NCBI RefSeq assembly: GCF_019551435.1
Contig: NZ_CP080544.1
Location: 1-64,000, forward strand
DNA length: 64,000 nt
Source: Lysobacter soyae
GTDB taxonomy: Bacteria; Pseudomonadota; Gammaproteobacteria; Xanthomonadales; Xanthomonadaceae
Direction: 5' to 3'
A program made the translations under genes and the position numbers. Below the pieces are notes generated by a model. That model was not told the DNA's origin. It worked only from the letters and a program-made list of their open reading frames with translations, and searched no databases. Below, in pieces: positions 40,567-50,379 of the stretch (the stretch's first letter is position 1; each line of letters opens with the position of its first letter).

Positions 40567-41034
40567 ATGTTGCACGTCATCCTCCACCAGCCCGAAATTC
40601 CGCCCAATACCGGCAATGTGATCCGGCTCTGTGCCAACACCGGCGCGCAGTTGCATCTGGTCGAACCGCTGGGCTTCAAGATCGACGACAAGCAGATGCG
40701 TCGGGCAGGTTTGGACTATCACGAATTCGCCCGGATGCAAGTCCACCCGGATTTGGCAACGGCGCTGGCCGTGATCGCGCCGCCCCGACTGTTCGCCCTC
40801 AGCACACGTGGCCGGGCGCGCTACGACCAGGTGGTGTGGCAGCCGGGCGATGCGGTCTTGTTCGGCAGTGAGACGGCCGGATTGCCGCAGGCGGTGCTGG
40901 ACAGCCTGCCCGCCGAGCAGCGTTTGCGCGTGCCGATGCGCCCCGACAACCGCAGCCTGAACTTGTCGAACACCGTGGCCGTGGTGGTGTTCGAAGCTTG
41001 GCGGCAAATGGGCTTCGAAGGCGCCGCAATCTGA
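40567..41034 (+). CDS. trmL: tRNA (cytidine/uridine-34 2'-O)-methyltransferase TrmL
   Basis: The protein has 155 residues, SPOUT fold. Motifs: [19 protein letters not shown] at the start, FGSETAGLP in the middle and [23 protein letters not shown] at the trefoil knot. It methylates the wobble ribose in tRNA-Leu species. It is divergent from the M16 gene and convergent with trpA. Confidence 0.95.
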   Translation: MLHVILHQPEIPPNTGNVIRLCANTGAQLHLVEPLGFKIDDKQMRRAGLDYHEFARMQVHPDLATALAVIAPPRLFALSTRGRARYDQVVWQPGDAVLFGSETAGLPQAVLDSLPAEQRLRVPMRPDNRSLNLSNTVAVVVFEAWRQMGFEGAAI

Positions 41035-41207
41035 ATCGTGAGTGACCACCTACGGCACAGAATGTGCGTCAGATCACTATCTGGACTTTCGGCATAGGCA
41101 ATGCCTAACACCTAGGGACATACTGGCGTTGCCGGTGGCTCAAGACTCCCCTCTAGCCACCGTGCCGATGCGTCGTCACCTCCCTCCCCGGCGACGTATT
41201 CACCCCG

Positions 41208-41240
41208 CAAGGCCCGGCTCCCCCCGGGCCTTGTTTTTTT
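41208..41240. terminator. Terminator between trmL and trpA
   Basis: CAAGGCCCGG ... CCGGGCCTTG followed by a run of seven T. It ends + strand transcripts and, less strongly, the trp operon from the other side. The 170 bases between trmL and this hairpin show no gene. Confidence 0.85.
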
Positions 41241-41249
41241 GTCCGGCAT

Positions 41250-41993
41250 TTATTCCAAGAGCGTGGCAAAGGCTGCGGCCGGCGAGTCGCTTACGGCCAA
41301 CTGTTTGACCAAGGCCGAGCCGACAATTGGAACCACACCCATGGCGCGCACACGCGCCAAACTCTGCGCATCGCCGAGGCCGAAGCCGACGGCCAGCGGT
41401 CGTGTGGTCAGGGTTTGCAGGTCGGCCACGCGCGTCGCGATGTCGTCGAATTGGTGGGTGTTGTCACCGGTGATGCCAAGCCGCGCCACGACATAGGCGA
41501 AACGTTGTGCAAAGGGCGCGACAGCGCCCGGATCGGCGCGTTCTTCCAACAACTGTCGGGCACGTTCGAGCGAGGTGGTGGGCGTCAACAGCGGCACCAG
41601 CGGATAGCCGGCCGCTCGCAGTGCTTCTTCGAATGCCGGCTCTTCACCGAAGGGCAGATCGACCACCAGTAATGCGCGTACGCGCGTCGGACGCAGCAGT
41701 GCTAACAAGTCATTCAAGCCGACTTGCAACAAGGGATTGAGATAGCTGAAGAGAATGATGTCCGGCGTGTCTTCAACGCCGGCGAGCCCCTCCAGCACAT
41801 TGCGCAAGGTGGTGCCGTTGTCGATCGCCGCATGCGCGGCCGCTTGCAGCACCGGGCCGTCGGCGATCGGGTCGGAATGCGGAATACCGAGTTCGATGGC
41901 CGCGATGCCGCAGGCTTTGGCCGCAGCGAGTTGTTCAATATGTGCATCGCGCGACGGATATCCCGCCATGATGAAAGGCAGCAAGGCGCTCAT
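41250..41993 (-). CDS. trpA: Tryptophan synthase alpha chain
   Basis: The protein has 247 residues. It splits indole-3-glycerol phosphate to indole. Marks: PFIMAGYPSRDAHIEQL, ELGIPHSDPIADGPVLQAA (catalytic Glu region) and the late VGFGLGDAQSLARV. Last gene of the operon; its start overlaps the trpB stop by four bases. Confidence 0.96.
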   Translation of the reverse strand: MSALLPFIMAGYPSRDAHIEQLAAAKACGIAAIELGIPHSDPIADGPVLQAAAHAAIDNGTTLRNVLEGLAGVEDTPDIILFSYLNPLLQVGLNDLLALLRPTRVRALLVVDLPFGEEPAFEEALRAAGYPLVPLLTPTTSLERARQLLEERADPGAVAPFAQRFAYVVARLGITGDNTHQFDDIATRVADLQTLTTRPLAVGFGLGDAQSLARVRAMGVVPIVGSALVKQLAVSDSPAAAFATLLE

Positions 41994-43174
41994 TGCAAAC
42001 CTCCGATGCGTGATTGATAGGTGCCAAGGTCTTTGTCACCGCGCCCGGACAGGCCGAGCAGCACGTCGGACACGCCCTCGTCGGCAAGTCGTTGCAGCAT
42101 GGCCAGCGCGTGGCTGGATTCCAATGCCGGCAGGATGCCTTCCAAGGCACAGAGTTGTTGTGCCGCGGCCAAGGCTTGCGCATCGCTCGCGCGCCACACT
42201 TCAATGCGGCCATCGCGCGCATGCGCGGCAATTTCCGGCCCGAGTGCGGGGTAGTCGAGACCGGCACTGACCGAGGCGGTTTCCGCGGTATGGCCATAGG
42301 CGTTTTGCAGCAGCAGGGTTTTGCAGCCATGCAAGACACCGACGGTGCCGCCATCCAAACGCGCCGCGTGTTCGCCCAGGGCCGTGCCATGTCCGCCGGC
42401 TTCGACGGCAATGCGGCGCACGTCGTCGTCGATGAAAGGCATCAACAGGCCGCTGCTGTTACTCCCGCCGCCGACACAAGCGATCACCGCTTGCGGCAAC
42501 TCGCCGACACGTTGCACGTACTGCGCCCGCGCTTCTTCGCCGATCACCGTTTGCAGGCTGCGCACGATGGTGGGGAAAGGATGCGGACCGAGCGCGCTGC
42601 CGAGAATGTAGTGCGCCACATCGCAACGCGCCGCCCAGGCACGCAACGCGGCATTCACCGCTTCCTTCAAGGTGCCCTGCCCGCTTTCGACGCCGACCAC
42701 CGTCGCGCCGAACATGCGCATGCGTGCCACGTTGGGCGCTTGTCGCGCCATATCGGTGACCCCCATGTACACCGTGCAAGGCAACCCCAAGCGCGCGCAC
42801 GCGGCCGCCGTGGCAACACCGTGTTGGCCTGCACCGGTTTCCGCGATGATCTCCTTCTTGCCCATGCGCAGGGCAAGCAGCGCCTGACCCACGGCATTGT
42901 TGATCTTGTGCGCGCCGGTGTGACATTGGTCTTCGCGCTTCAAGAACAAACGCTTCAAGCCGACGGCTTGCGCCAAACGAGGCGCCTCGGTCAGCGCTGT
43001 CGGCCGGCCGACGAAATCACGCAGCTGCGCGAGCAGCGTCGTTTTGAATGCGGGATCGGCCATGGCCCCGATGAAGGCTTGCTCGAGTTCCAGCAAGGGG
43101 GTCATCAAGGTTTCCGGCGCGTAGCAACCACCGAATTGGTCGCTGCCGAAGCGGGTGGGAAGTTCAAAGTGCAT
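41990..43174 (-). CDS. trpB: Tryptophan synthase beta chain
   Basis: The protein has 394 residues from the ATG at 43174. The pyridoxal-phosphate Lys is in HTGAHKINNAVGQ; ETGAGQHGVATA and CVGGGSNSSGLLMPF bind substrate and cofactor phosphate. It makes tryptophan from indole and serine. The start overlaps the trpF stop by 11 bases. Confidence 0.97.
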   Translation of the reverse strand: MHFELPTRFGSDQFGGCYAPETLMTPLLELEQAFIGAMADPAFKTTLLAQLRDFVGRPTALTEAPRLAQAVGLKRLFLKREDQCHTGAHKINNAVGQALLALRMGKKEIIAETGAGQHGVATAAACARLGLPCTVYMGVTDMARQAPNVARMRMFGATVVGVESGQGTLKEAVNAALRAWAARCDVAHYILGSALGPHPFPTIVRSLQTVIGEEARAQYVQRVGELPQAVIACVGGGSNSSGLLMPFIDDDVRRIAVEAGGHGTALGEHAARLDGGTVGVLHGCKTLLLQNAYGHTAETASVSAGLDYPALGPEIAAHARDGRIEVWRASDAQALAAAQQLCALEGILPALESSHALAMLQRLADEGVSDVLLGLSGRGDKDLGTYQSRIGGLQ

Positions 43175-43787
43175 AGTCGTGGACCTTGCTAACAAATTGA
43201 TTTAGGCGATGGGCATCCTTGATGCCCGGCGAAGACTCGAGACGGCTGGCGGCATCAAAGCCCGCCAAGTGTTTCAGGGCTTCGGTGGGAAGCTGTGCGA
43301 CGCGTGATGCGATGGCGTCTGCGTCCATGCCGCCGGCCAGCAAATGCGGACCCGGTGGTGGATGGGCGGCGGCATGCGCTTGACCGGAGCCGCCATGCAC
43401 GCCGGTTTGCGCGCGGGCGGTTTCCCAGATGTAAAGATCTGCAGGGATCGGCGCTTGATCCGGCACATCCGGCCAAGGCAGCAGGACTTCATAACCGGCT
43501 GCTTGCAAGGCGCGCACGCCGTCGGCGCGGCAGGCGTCCGGCAAATAAGGCTGTACACGAGTGAGCGGAAGTTGCCGCAGTTGTTGCAGGATGTCGTCCG
43601 GCTGTTCCGCCACCATCACCAAGACGCCTGCCGAACCGGCCAAGGGCGCGAGCGTGGTGAGCGCGTCGCAGTGTCGGGGACTTTGCGGGTAATGCACGAA
43701 GCCGATCAGATCGGCGCCGGCACTGCGGGCGACGGCCACATCTTCCGCGCGTGTGAGGCCGCAGACTTTGGCGCGCATCCGACTCAT
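43164..43787 (-). CDS. trpF: Phosphoribosylanthranilate isomerase
   Basis: The protein has 207 residues. Marks: KVCGLTRAEDV with the catalytic Cys, DLIGFVHYPQSPRHCD, and the late LLAGGMDADAIASRV and GFDAASRLESSPGIKDA. It converts PRA to CdRP. It stands alone, not fused to trpC as in enteric bacteria. The start overlaps trpC. Confidence 0.95.
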   Translation of the reverse strand: MSRMRAKVCGLTRAEDVAVARSAGADLIGFVHYPQSPRHCDALTTLAPLAGSAGVLVMVAEQPDDILQQLRQLPLTRVQPYLPDACRADGVRALQAAGYEVLLPWPDVPDQAPIPADLYIWETARAQTGVHGGSGQAHAAAHPPPGPHLLAGGMDADAIASRVAQLPTEALKHLAGFDAASRLESSPGIKDAHRLNQFVSKVHDYAL

Positions 43788-44596
43788 GCGTAAGCCGCTT
43801 CGAGGAACGCGCGCGGGTTGTCGCTGCGCATCAAGGCTTCGCCGATCAACACCGCATCAAAACCTTGCGCGAACGCATCCTTGATATCTTGCGGCTCACG
43901 CAAACCGGATTCGCGAATCAGCAAGGCGTCGGGAAATGCGTCGCGCAATGGCGATGCATCGGGGCTGCCGATGGCGAAGCTCGCCAGATCACGCGCATTG
44001 ATGCCGATGAGTTGCGCACCGGCGTCGCGGGCGAAAGCGATTTCGCCCAGATCATGCAATTCGATCAACGGCTCGAGGCCGGCCTGGCGTGCGGCCGCGG
44101 CAAACTGCGCCGTGTAGCCTTTCAGCACGCGCGCGATCAAGAGCACGGCTTCGGCGCCGCTGGCTTGTGCTTCTTGCAGATGCGCGGCGCCCATCACGAA
44201 GCCTTTGTAAATGCGTGGCATTCCATAGCGTGCCGCGGCACGCACGTCTTCCACGCTGCCTTGAAACAGCGCCGGCTCGGCCAATACCGATACGCAAGCG
44301 GCGCCACCGGCTTGATAGGCGCGCAATTGTGTATCGAAGTCGCGGTCTGCGGCAAAGGCGCCGAGCGACGGCGAGGCGCGTTTGAATTCCGCGATCACGG
44401 CACCTCCGCGGCGTTGTTTCGCGTCTTGCAATGCGGCGGCAAAACGTCCTGCGCAAGGCCGCGCTTCCAAAGCTGCCGGTTCGGTCTCCTTCATGCGTTG
44501 CGCTTCGGACAAGACCACGCGTCCCAGGTGTGTGCTGCCATCCAAACCGGCGATGGCCAGCACTTGCTCCAATTCGGGCAAATCGAAATCACGCAT
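43784..44596 (-). CDS. trpC: Indole-3-glycerol phosphate synthase
   Basis: The protein has 270 residues. Motifs: AVIAEFKRASPSLGAFA with the catalytic Lys, ACVSVLAEPALFQGSVEDV, LIGINARDLASF and LIRESGLREPQDI. It closes the indole ring. It overlaps trpF by ATGA-type coupling and trpD by eight bases. Confidence 0.96.
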   Translation of the reverse strand: MRDFDLPELEQVLAIAGLDGSTHLGRVVLSEAQRMKETEPAALEARPCAGRFAAALQDAKQRRGGAVIAEFKRASPSLGAFAADRDFDTQLRAYQAGGAACVSVLAEPALFQGSVEDVRAAARYGMPRIYKGFVMGAAHLQEAQASGAEAVLLIARVLKGYTAQFAAAARQAGLEPLIELHDLGEIAFARDAGAQLIGINARDLASFAIGSPDASPLRDAFPDALLIRESGLREPQDIKDAFAQGFDAVLIGEALMRSDNPRAFLEAAYA

Positions 44597-45620
44597 GAGG
44601 CATCTCCCGTTGGAACGGCGCCGTGAACCCGCGCTTCAATGTCTGACGTGACTCTTGCAAGCTGTCCTGGAGTGCATCCAAGGATTGGTCCCGATGCAAC
44701 AGCAGGCCCAAGGCGGATTGCAAGGCGACGGCATCGGCCACATCGGCATTGAAGTCCGGATGGGATTCACCTTCAAGCAAACCAGCGGCGACGCGAATCG
44801 CTTCGTCTTTGCTCTCGACGCGCAGGGCGTGTTGGGCGGGCATGACCATGCCCAGTTCCCTCGGCACCAACGTTTTTTCTTCGAACACGCGGTCGCCGCG
44901 CACTTCGACGACAAAGCTCGGCCCTTCGATCGAGAGTTCATCCATGCCGCGACCCTCCGCCGACAAACCGTGCACAACGAATGCGCGTTCGATGCCTTGC
45001 ATGGCCAGCGCCTGCGCCATCGGTTGCATCAAACTGCGACGGCTCACGCCGAGGACTTGCAAGGGCGGGCGCGCCGGATTCAACAGCGGCCCAAGCACAT
45101 TGAAGATGGTCGGGATGCCCAAGCGGCTGCGGATCTCTTTCAAGCGGCCGAGCAAAGGGTGGTAGCGCGGTGCGAACAAAAAGGCGAAACGGTGTTGCAC
45201 CAAATCTTCCGCCAGCGCCTGCGGCGTGCGATCCAGTTGATAGCCCAGACCTTCCAACACATCAGCGCTGCCGCACAAGGATGTCGCGGCACGGTTGCCG
45301 TGTTTGGCGACCGGCACACCCAAATGTGCGAGCAGCAGTGCGGCGAGCGTGCTGAGATTTGCCGTGCTCGCACCGTCACCGCCGGTGCCACAGGTATCGA
45401 GCACGCGCAGGCCGGGACGCTCGAAAGTTTGCGCGACTTTCAGCAGTTCATCAGCGAAGGCATAGAGCTCTTCGGCGCGCGGTTCGCGTTGCGCCATGAG
45501 CGCCAGACAGGCGCCGACCAACAACGGATCGGTGTCCTGATCGATGTACATGCGCATCAATTCCGCCGCGGTCTGCGCGGGCAAAGGCTGGATCGGGTTG
45601 TGTGTGGTCAACAAAGTCAT
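44589..45620 (-). CDS. trpD: Anthranilate phosphoribosyltransferase
   Basis: The protein has 343 residues from the ATG at 45620. The PRPP loop is LDTCGTGGDGASTANLSTL; KHGNRAATSLCGSADVLEGLG follows. It joins anthranilate to PRPP. The longer upstream frame only shadows trpG. The ATG overlaps the trpG stop by four bases. Confidence 0.96.
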   Translation of the reverse strand: MTLLTTHNPIQPLPAQTAAELMRMYIDQDTDPLLVGACLALMAQREPRAEELYAFADELLKVAQTFERPGLRVLDTCGTGGDGASTANLSTLAALLLAHLGVPVAKHGNRAATSLCGSADVLEGLGYQLDRTPQALAEDLVQHRFAFLFAPRYHPLLGRLKEIRSRLGIPTIFNVLGPLLNPARPPLQVLGVSRRSLMQPMAQALAMQGIERAFVVHGLSAEGRGMDELSIEGPSFVVEVRGDRVFEEKTLVPRELGMVMPAQHALRVESKDEAIRVAAGLLEGESHPDFNADVADAVALQSALGLLLHRDQSLDALQDSLQESRQTLKRGFTAPFQREMPHA

Positions 45621-46192
45621 GCGTGAATTCCGGACAAACGTAGGAAGTTGCGGAGGAGCTGTGGCCCATCCGGGGTGAGGATGCTTTCGGGGTGGAACTG
45701 CACGCCCCAGCGCGGCAGCTGCACATGTTCGACCGCCATGATTTCGCCCGCGTCGGTGTGGGCGGTGGCACGCCAACACGCGGGCAAGGTGGTCGGTTCG
45801 GCAATCAAGCTGTGATACCGGCCGACTTGCATGGGCTGTGGCAAGCCTGCGAAGAGACCGCTGCCGGCGTGCGTGACCGGCGTGCGTTCGCCATGCAGGG
45901 GCTCGCGCGCGTGCGTCACTTTGCCGCCTGCGCCGGCCACCAAGGCCTGTTGCCCGAGGCAGACACCGAGCACAGGCGTGGTGATATCGCTAGCCGCCAC
46001 TTGCATATGTGGCGCGCAATCTTCCGGGCGACCCGGACCGGGCGAGAGCACGATTGCGTCAGGTGCCCGCGCTTGGATGCCGGCCAAATCGATCGCATCA
46101 AAGCGGACGACCTCGACCTCGCTGCCGATCATTTGAAAGGCCTGCACCAGGTTGTAAGTGAAACTGTCGAGCGCGTCGATGAGCAGGATCAT
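45617..46192 (-). CDS. trpG: Anthranilate synthase component II (glutamine amidotransferase)
   Basis: The protein has 191 residues from the ATG at 46192. Class I amidotransferase triad: Cys in GVCLGQQALV, His and Glu in QFHPESILT. It feeds ammonia to TrpE. In many proteobacteria it also serves folate synthesis (pabA). It overlaps trpE by four bases. Confidence 0.95.
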   Translation of the reverse strand: MILLIDALDSFTYNLVQAFQMIGSEVEVVRFDAIDLAGIQARAPDAIVLSPGPGRPEDCAPHMQVAASDITTPVLGVCLGQQALVAGAGGKVTHAREPLHGERTPVTHAGSGLFAGLPQPMQVGRYHSLIAEPTTLPACWRATAHTDAGEIMAVEHVQLPRWGVQFHPESILTPDGPQLLRNFLRLSGIHA

Positions 46193-47586
46193 GCGTTCGC
46201 CTCCTTCATCAAGTGCGTGAGCGACACGCCGAGCGCCTGTGCCGGCGCGGCCATTTTGTGCAGGGTTTCCAAGTATTCGGATTCGGGATCGCTGGCGCGG
46301 ACGATGCCGGCACCGGCCTGCAGCCATGCGCTGCCGTTGGCATAGATCGCCGTGCGCAGGATCAAGGCACTGTCGAGTGCACCATCCGGCGACAGGCGAA
46401 TCAACGCGCCGCCATAGGGGCCGCGTGCGTCGTCTTCCATTTCGCGGATGCGTTGCGCCGCGCGGATCTTCGGTGCACCGCTGACGGTCCCGGCCGGAAA
46501 CGCCGAGGCCAACACGTCGAGTGCGTCTAACGCGGGTTGGATGCGTGCTTTGACGGTGGTGGTGATGTGCAACACGTGACTGGTGCGTTGCAGGGCCAAC
46601 GGTTTTTCCACGCGGACGCCGCCGGGAATCGCCACGCGACCGAGATCGTTGCGGGCGAGGTCGACCAACATTTGATGTTCGGCCAGTTCTTTCTTGTCGG
46701 CGACGAGTGCTTCGAAACGTTGCTGGTCTTCTTCGACCGATTCGCCACGGGTGACGGTGCCGGCAATCGGCAAAGTTTCGGCTTCACCATCGGCAACACG
46801 CACCAACATTTCGGGCGAAGCACCGGCTAGGGAAATCTCGTGCCACTCCATGAGGAAGCCGTATGGACTTGGATTGAGGCGACGCATGCGGCGATACGCG
46901 GTCAACGGTGACGGCGGTGCATCGACACGCAAGCGCTGGCTCGGTACCAGTTGATAAACGTCGCCTTCTTTGATGCGTTGCAATGTGTTTGCCACGCGTT
47001 GCTTGAAGTCTTCGCGCGAGATCAAGGCGTGCACGGTCGGTTGTCCCACCTCCTCGCGCGGCAACACCGGTTGATACAGCGCGATGCGCATTTGCCGGAT
47101 CTTTTCGCGCGCGTCGTCGAGGGAGTCGGCACGCACCTGCAATTCCGCGACTTGATGCAGGTGATCAAACACCACAGCGGCATCGAAGCGCTTGGCATGC
47201 ACGCTGGGCAAACCGAAGCCGTTCTTGGCCGGAAAACCGATGCTGGCTTCGTTGGCCGCCAAAGCCTCGAAGCCCACGTAGCCGGCGATACCGACACCGA
47301 CCGGCATCGCCGAACGCGTGTCCTCCGGCAACTCGGAGTCTTCCATCAAGCTGCCGCGCGACGGGTCGGGGGTGCCCGCCAACGCACGTAGTGCCTCGAC
47401 CCAACCGCGCTCACCGACGCCGAGCCGGACTTCACCCGCGCCCTCGAGCAACACAAAGCTATGCCGGCCCACACGCTCGCCTTGGTCGGCACTTTCCAGC
47501 AGCAGGCTGGCGCCGTGCGAACGCAAGGCGAGATAGGTCCCCAAGGGCGTGATCAGGTCGGCGGGGAGTCGATAGCGCAGCAGCAT
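46189..47586 (-). CDS. trpE: Anthranilate synthase component I
   Basis: The protein has 465 residues. The chorismate-binding domain shows MEWHEISLAGASPEMLVRV, PIAGTVTRGE, HQMLVDLARNDLGRV, FPAGTVSGAPKIRA and the end GAGIVRASDPESEY. An LLLESA-type N-terminal segment (SLLLESADQGER) is the tryptophan feedback site. First structural gene of the operon, behind the leader and attenuator. Confidence 0.96.
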   Translation of the reverse strand: MLLRYRLPADLITPLGTYLALRSHGASLLLESADQGERVGRHSFVLLEGAGEVRLGVGERGWVEALRALAGTPDPSRGSLMEDSELPEDTRSAMPVGVGIAGYVGFEALAANEASIGFPAKNGFGLPSVHAKRFDAAVVFDHLHQVAELQVRADSLDDAREKIRQMRIALYQPVLPREEVGQPTVHALISREDFKQRVANTLQRIKEGDVYQLVPSQRLRVDAPPSPLTAYRRMRRLNPSPYGFLMEWHEISLAGASPEMLVRVADGEAETLPIAGTVTRGESVEEDQQRFEALVADKKELAEHQMLVDLARNDLGRVAIPGGVRVEKPLALQRTSHVLHITTTVKARIQPALDALDVLASAFPAGTVSGAPKIRAAQRIREMEDDARGPYGGALIRLSPDGALDSALILRTAIYANGSAWLQAGAGIVRASDPESEYLETLHKMAAPAQALGVSLTHLMKEANA

Positions 47587-47619
47587 GGCGTTCCTTCAAG
47601 TAATTTCAAGCAATAAAAA

Positions 47620-47642
47620 AGCCCGGTCTTTTGGACCGGGCT
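47620..47642 (-). terminator. trp operon attenuator terminator
   Basis: On the minus strand AGCCCGGTC-CAAAA-GACCGGGCT is followed by a T run, about 35 bases before trpE. The segment CCCGAGCC overlapping its 5' arm can pair instead with GGCTCGGG (about 47687-47694) just past the leader's Trp codons, which would block the terminator. Confidence 0.85.
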
Positions 47643-47667
47643 CGGGAGGTGTTGAACAAGCGGGCGC

Positions 47668-47760
47668 TCAAGCGCCTGCCGAAGCCCCCGAGCCACAACG
47701 CCACCAACCGCGCAGTGCTGCGCTGTTTGCGAGGGTTCCGTGGTTGCAGAGGGAGTTCAT
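47668..47760 (-). CDS. trpL: trp operon leader peptide
   Basis: A 30-residue open frame, ATG at 47760 and TGA at 47668-47670, with two tandem tryptophan codons (TGG TGG at 47701-47706) in the stretch LRGWWRCGSG. It ends 26 bases before the attenuator hairpin. Ribosome stalling at the Trp codons when charged tRNA is scarce would favour read-through into trpE. An in-frame ATG at 47769 overlaps the gpsA stop and could extend it by three residues. Confidence 0.8.
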   Translation of the reverse strand: MNSLCNHGTLANSAALRGWWRCGSGASAGA

Positions 47761-47768
47761 GTCGTGCA

Positions 47769-48827
47769 TCAAACCGCAGAGGCGGCAGGTTTGTCAACCT
47801 GGCCTTGGAAAAGTGTTTCCGGATATTCGGGTTTTTGATCGCGCGACAGCAATCGTTGCAGGCCTTCGACCGGTGAACACTCACCATGCAGAACGGCTTG
47901 CACGCCTGCGGTGATCGGCAGATCGATGCCTTCACGTTGCGCGAGACGCATCACTTCGTCGGCGGTTTGAATGGATTCGACCACTTGGCCGATTTCACGC
48001 ACGGCCTCTTCGATGGATTTTCCGCGACCGATGGCAAGACCGAGCCTGCGGTTGCGCGAGAGATCACCGGTGCAGGTCAGTACCAAATCGCCGAGGCCGG
48101 CGAGGCCCATCAAGGTTTCCGGTTTGGCACCGATGGCCGCGGCCAAACGCAGCATTTCATTCAAGCCACGCGTAATCAAACCGGCACGCGCGTTAAAGCC
48201 GAGATTCATGCCATCGGACACACCGGTGGCCACGGCGAGTACGTTCTTCATCGCACCGCCAAGCTCAGCGCCTTTCATGTCATCGCCGGTATAGGCGCGG
48301 AAATCACTGCCGTGCAAGATCTCTGCGACCTGTTGGGCAAAGGCCTCGTCACCATGCACCGTCAGTGCGGTGGGCAGACCTTCGGCAACTTCTTTGGCGA
48401 ACGACGGGCCGGTGACCACTGCCAGCGGCACATCGGCACCGACCACAGACTCCGCCACTTCATGCAAGAAGCGACCGCTGCCCGGCTCGAAACCTTTGGT
48501 GGCCCAAGCCACGCCGGTGTCCGCTTTGCGATGCGGCGCCAAGGCGTGCAAGGTTTCCGCGAATGCGTGCGAGGGCACCACGACCAATAACAAATCGGCC
48601 TGGGCGACGCTGTGTTCGAAATCGGTACTGGCACGCAGATTCGACGGCAGCACGATGCCCGGCAAGTAACGCGGGTTCTCGTGCCGACGATCGATGGCAT
48701 CGATGATGGTGGCATCCCGTCCCCAGAGGGTGACGGGATGACCGTGCCGCGCAATCAACGCGGCGAGTGCCGTGCCCCACGAACCGGCACCGAGGACGGT
48801 GATGCGGGGCGCGTTTTCCGCCGTCAT
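47769..48827 (-). CDS. gpsA: NAD(P)H-dependent glycerol-3-phosphate dehydrogenase
   Basis: The protein has 352 residues. It makes sn-glycerol 3-phosphate for phospholipids. Marks: the Rossmann [18 protein letters not shown], the catalytic Lys in [30 protein letters not shown] and [21 protein letters not shown]. It follows secB by three bases, as in many gammaproteobacteria. Confidence 0.96.
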   Translation of the reverse strand: MTAENAPRITVLGAGSWGTALAALIARHGHPVTLWGRDATIIDAIDRRHENPRYLPGIVLPSNLRASTDFEHSVAQADLLLVVVPSHAFAETLHALAPHRKADTGVAWATKGFEPGSGRFLHEVAESVVGADVPLAVVTGPSFAKEVAEGLPTALTVHGDEAFAQQVAEILHGSDFRAYTGDDMKGAELGGAMKNVLAVATGVSDGMNLGFNARAGLITRGLNEMLRLAAAIGAKPETLMGLAGLGDLVLTCTGDLSRNRRLGLAIGRGKSIEEAVREIGQVVESIQTADEVMRLAQREGIDLPITAGVQAVLHGECSPVEGLQRLLSRDQKPEYPETLFQGQVDKPAASAV

Positions 48828-48830
48828 GGA

Positions 48831-49349
48831 TCAGGCGTTTCCTGCGGTCTCCGTGCCGCTGGCCAAAGCCGGGGCACCTTCCGCGCGTTGTTGCAAGCTT
48901 TGGGCGTACAGCGCGTCGAAGTTGATCGGCTGCATGTAGAACGGCGGGAAGCCACCGGCGACGATCATGTCGGAGATGGATTGACGCGCGTACGGGTACA
49001 GGATGTTCGGGCAGTGGGCGCCGAGCATGGCGTCGAGGCCTTGGGCGTCGAAACCTTGCAGGCCGAAGATACCGGCTTGTTGGACTTCGGCGAGGTAGGC
49101 GTTCTTGCCGTTCATCGTGCAGGTGATGGTGACCGTGAGGACCACTTCGTACACGTTTTCAGCAATTTGACCCATGCGCTGCGCCAGGTTCATTTGCAGT
49201 TCCGGCTGGCCTTGTTCGGTGAACACTTGCGGCGCATTCGGCACTTCGAACGAGATGTCGCGGGTGTAGATCTTTTCGATCATGAAGGTCGCGCCGGTTT
49301 CTTCTGCCGGGGCTTCTGCGCCGTTCAAGGCGATGTTTTCGTCGGACAT
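48831..49349 (-). CDS. secB: Protein-export chaperone SecB
   Basis: The protein has 172 residues. The SecB core is intact: [52 protein letters not shown] and [29 protein letters not shown]. It keeps precursors unfolded for SecA. An Ala-rich tail follows the core. Confidence 0.97.
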   Translation of the reverse strand: MSDENIALNGAEAPAEETGATFMIEKIYTRDISFEVPNAPQVFTEQGQPELQMNLAQRMGQIAENVYEVVLTVTITCTMNGKNAYLAEVQQAGIFGLQGFDAQGLDAMLGAHCPNILYPYARQSISDMIVAGGFPPFYMQPINFDALYAQSLQQRAEGAPALASGTETAGNA

Positions 49350-49431
49350 GTTCGTTCCTGATTGCTTGTATTGGGTGAAAGTCGGGATTATCGCATGGGG
49401 CGCTTTTGCGCCCGCTTTTCGTAACTTGGGG

Positions 49432-49875
49432 TCAGTTACGGCCTTTTACCAGTGGCAAATCGGCGCTTTGCCACGCGCCGATGCCGCCGTCGAGCACGGA
49501 GACGTGCTTGAAGCCGGCTTTGACCAAGCGCTTGGCGGCGTCCGACGCAGTGTTGCCGGCTTTGCACACCAGCACGATCGGCAGATCTTTGACGTTGGCA
49601 AGCAGCTTGTTTTCCGGGTCAAATTGGTTCATTTGCACGTTTTTCGCGCCCGAAATGTGCCCTGCTTGAAAGTCGCTGGCCGAGCGCAAATCCACCACCA
49701 AGGCGTTCTCATGATTCATGAGACGGGTCATGGTGGCCGGATTGATGCCCTTGAAACCTTGGAACAGGCGCATGATCTCGGTCACGATCAGGGCCAAGGT
49801 GAGGCCTACGAAGGCCATCGAAAGGAGCGCATTGCGCCCCGCAAAATCTATGATTTCTTGCACGTTTTCCGCCAA
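49432..49875 (-). CDS. Membrane-anchored rhodanese-domain protein (YibN-like)
   Basis: The protein has 147 residues. One N-terminal helix (about 17-36) precedes a rhodanese domain with active-site Cys in [16 protein letters not shown] and the end [12 protein letters not shown]. YibN-like proteins sit upstream of secB in many gammaproteobacteria; the substrate is unknown. Confidence 0.9.
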   Translation of the reverse strand: MAENVQEIIDFAGRNALLSMAFVGLTLALIVTEIMRLFQGFKGINPATMTRLMNHENALVVDLRSASDFQAGHISGAKNVQMNQFDPENKLLANVKDLPIVLVCKAGNTASDAAKRLVKAGFKHVSVLDGGIGAWQSADLPLVKGRN

Positions 49876-49928
49876 ATGGAATCAGGGCCGGGGCAAGGAT
49901 TGTCCCCTACCCGCGCCGGATTGCCAAC

Positions 49929-50348
49929 TTAGCGGCCGTCCCAGAAGTTCGGCAGACCGCTGGTGACCCACCAGGCTTTGTTCTCGGCATCGAAATGCCA
50001 GCGCTCGACATAGCTCACATTTCGCGCCGACATGTCCTTTTTATTGACCACAGTGATGTCGATATTGCGCTCGAAATCTTCCGGGCCCAGGGTGTTGGCA
50101 TCCACGACCGTGTAGCCGGTGACTTCGACCAATTTGTGACGACTGATCTCGAGATCGGTGAGCGCATGGCGGCTGCGATAGTCGGGATCGAGCTGCTTCC
50201 AAGCGCCGGCGACATCGCCCCAGCGGATGGCGGCGGTCCACGCATATTGCGCGCGTTCCAAGGCGGTGGTTTGGCGTTTGCCTTCTGTGGCACAACCGCC
50301 AAGGCCAAGCACCAGTGCCAAAGCCAACAACCATTTCATCGATCGCAT
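49929..50348 (-). CDS. Putative lipoprotein, unknown
   Basis: The protein has 139 residues. A signal peptide with lipobox (VLGLGGCAT, Cys 19) is followed by a small mixed domain including AQYAWTAAIRWGDVAGAW and a Trp-rich end (RWHFDAENKAWWVTSGLPNFW), reminiscent of the NTF2-like fold. Function unknown. Confidence 0.8.
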   Translation of the reverse strand: MRSMKWLLALALVLGLGGCATEGKRQTTALERAQYAWTAAIRWGDVAGAWKQLDPDYRSRHALTDLEISRHKLVEVTGYTVVDANTLGPEDFERNIDITVVNKKDMSARNVSYVERWHFDAENKAWWVTSGLPNFWDGR

Positions 50349-50379
50349 GCAACAGCTCCGTGGGCGTTCGCGTTTGATC

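Noticed and set aside
41095-41115. GCCTAAC-like core between trmL and trpA as a stray attC
   Set aside because: No matching GTTAG partner or arms within 150 bases; chance occurrence.
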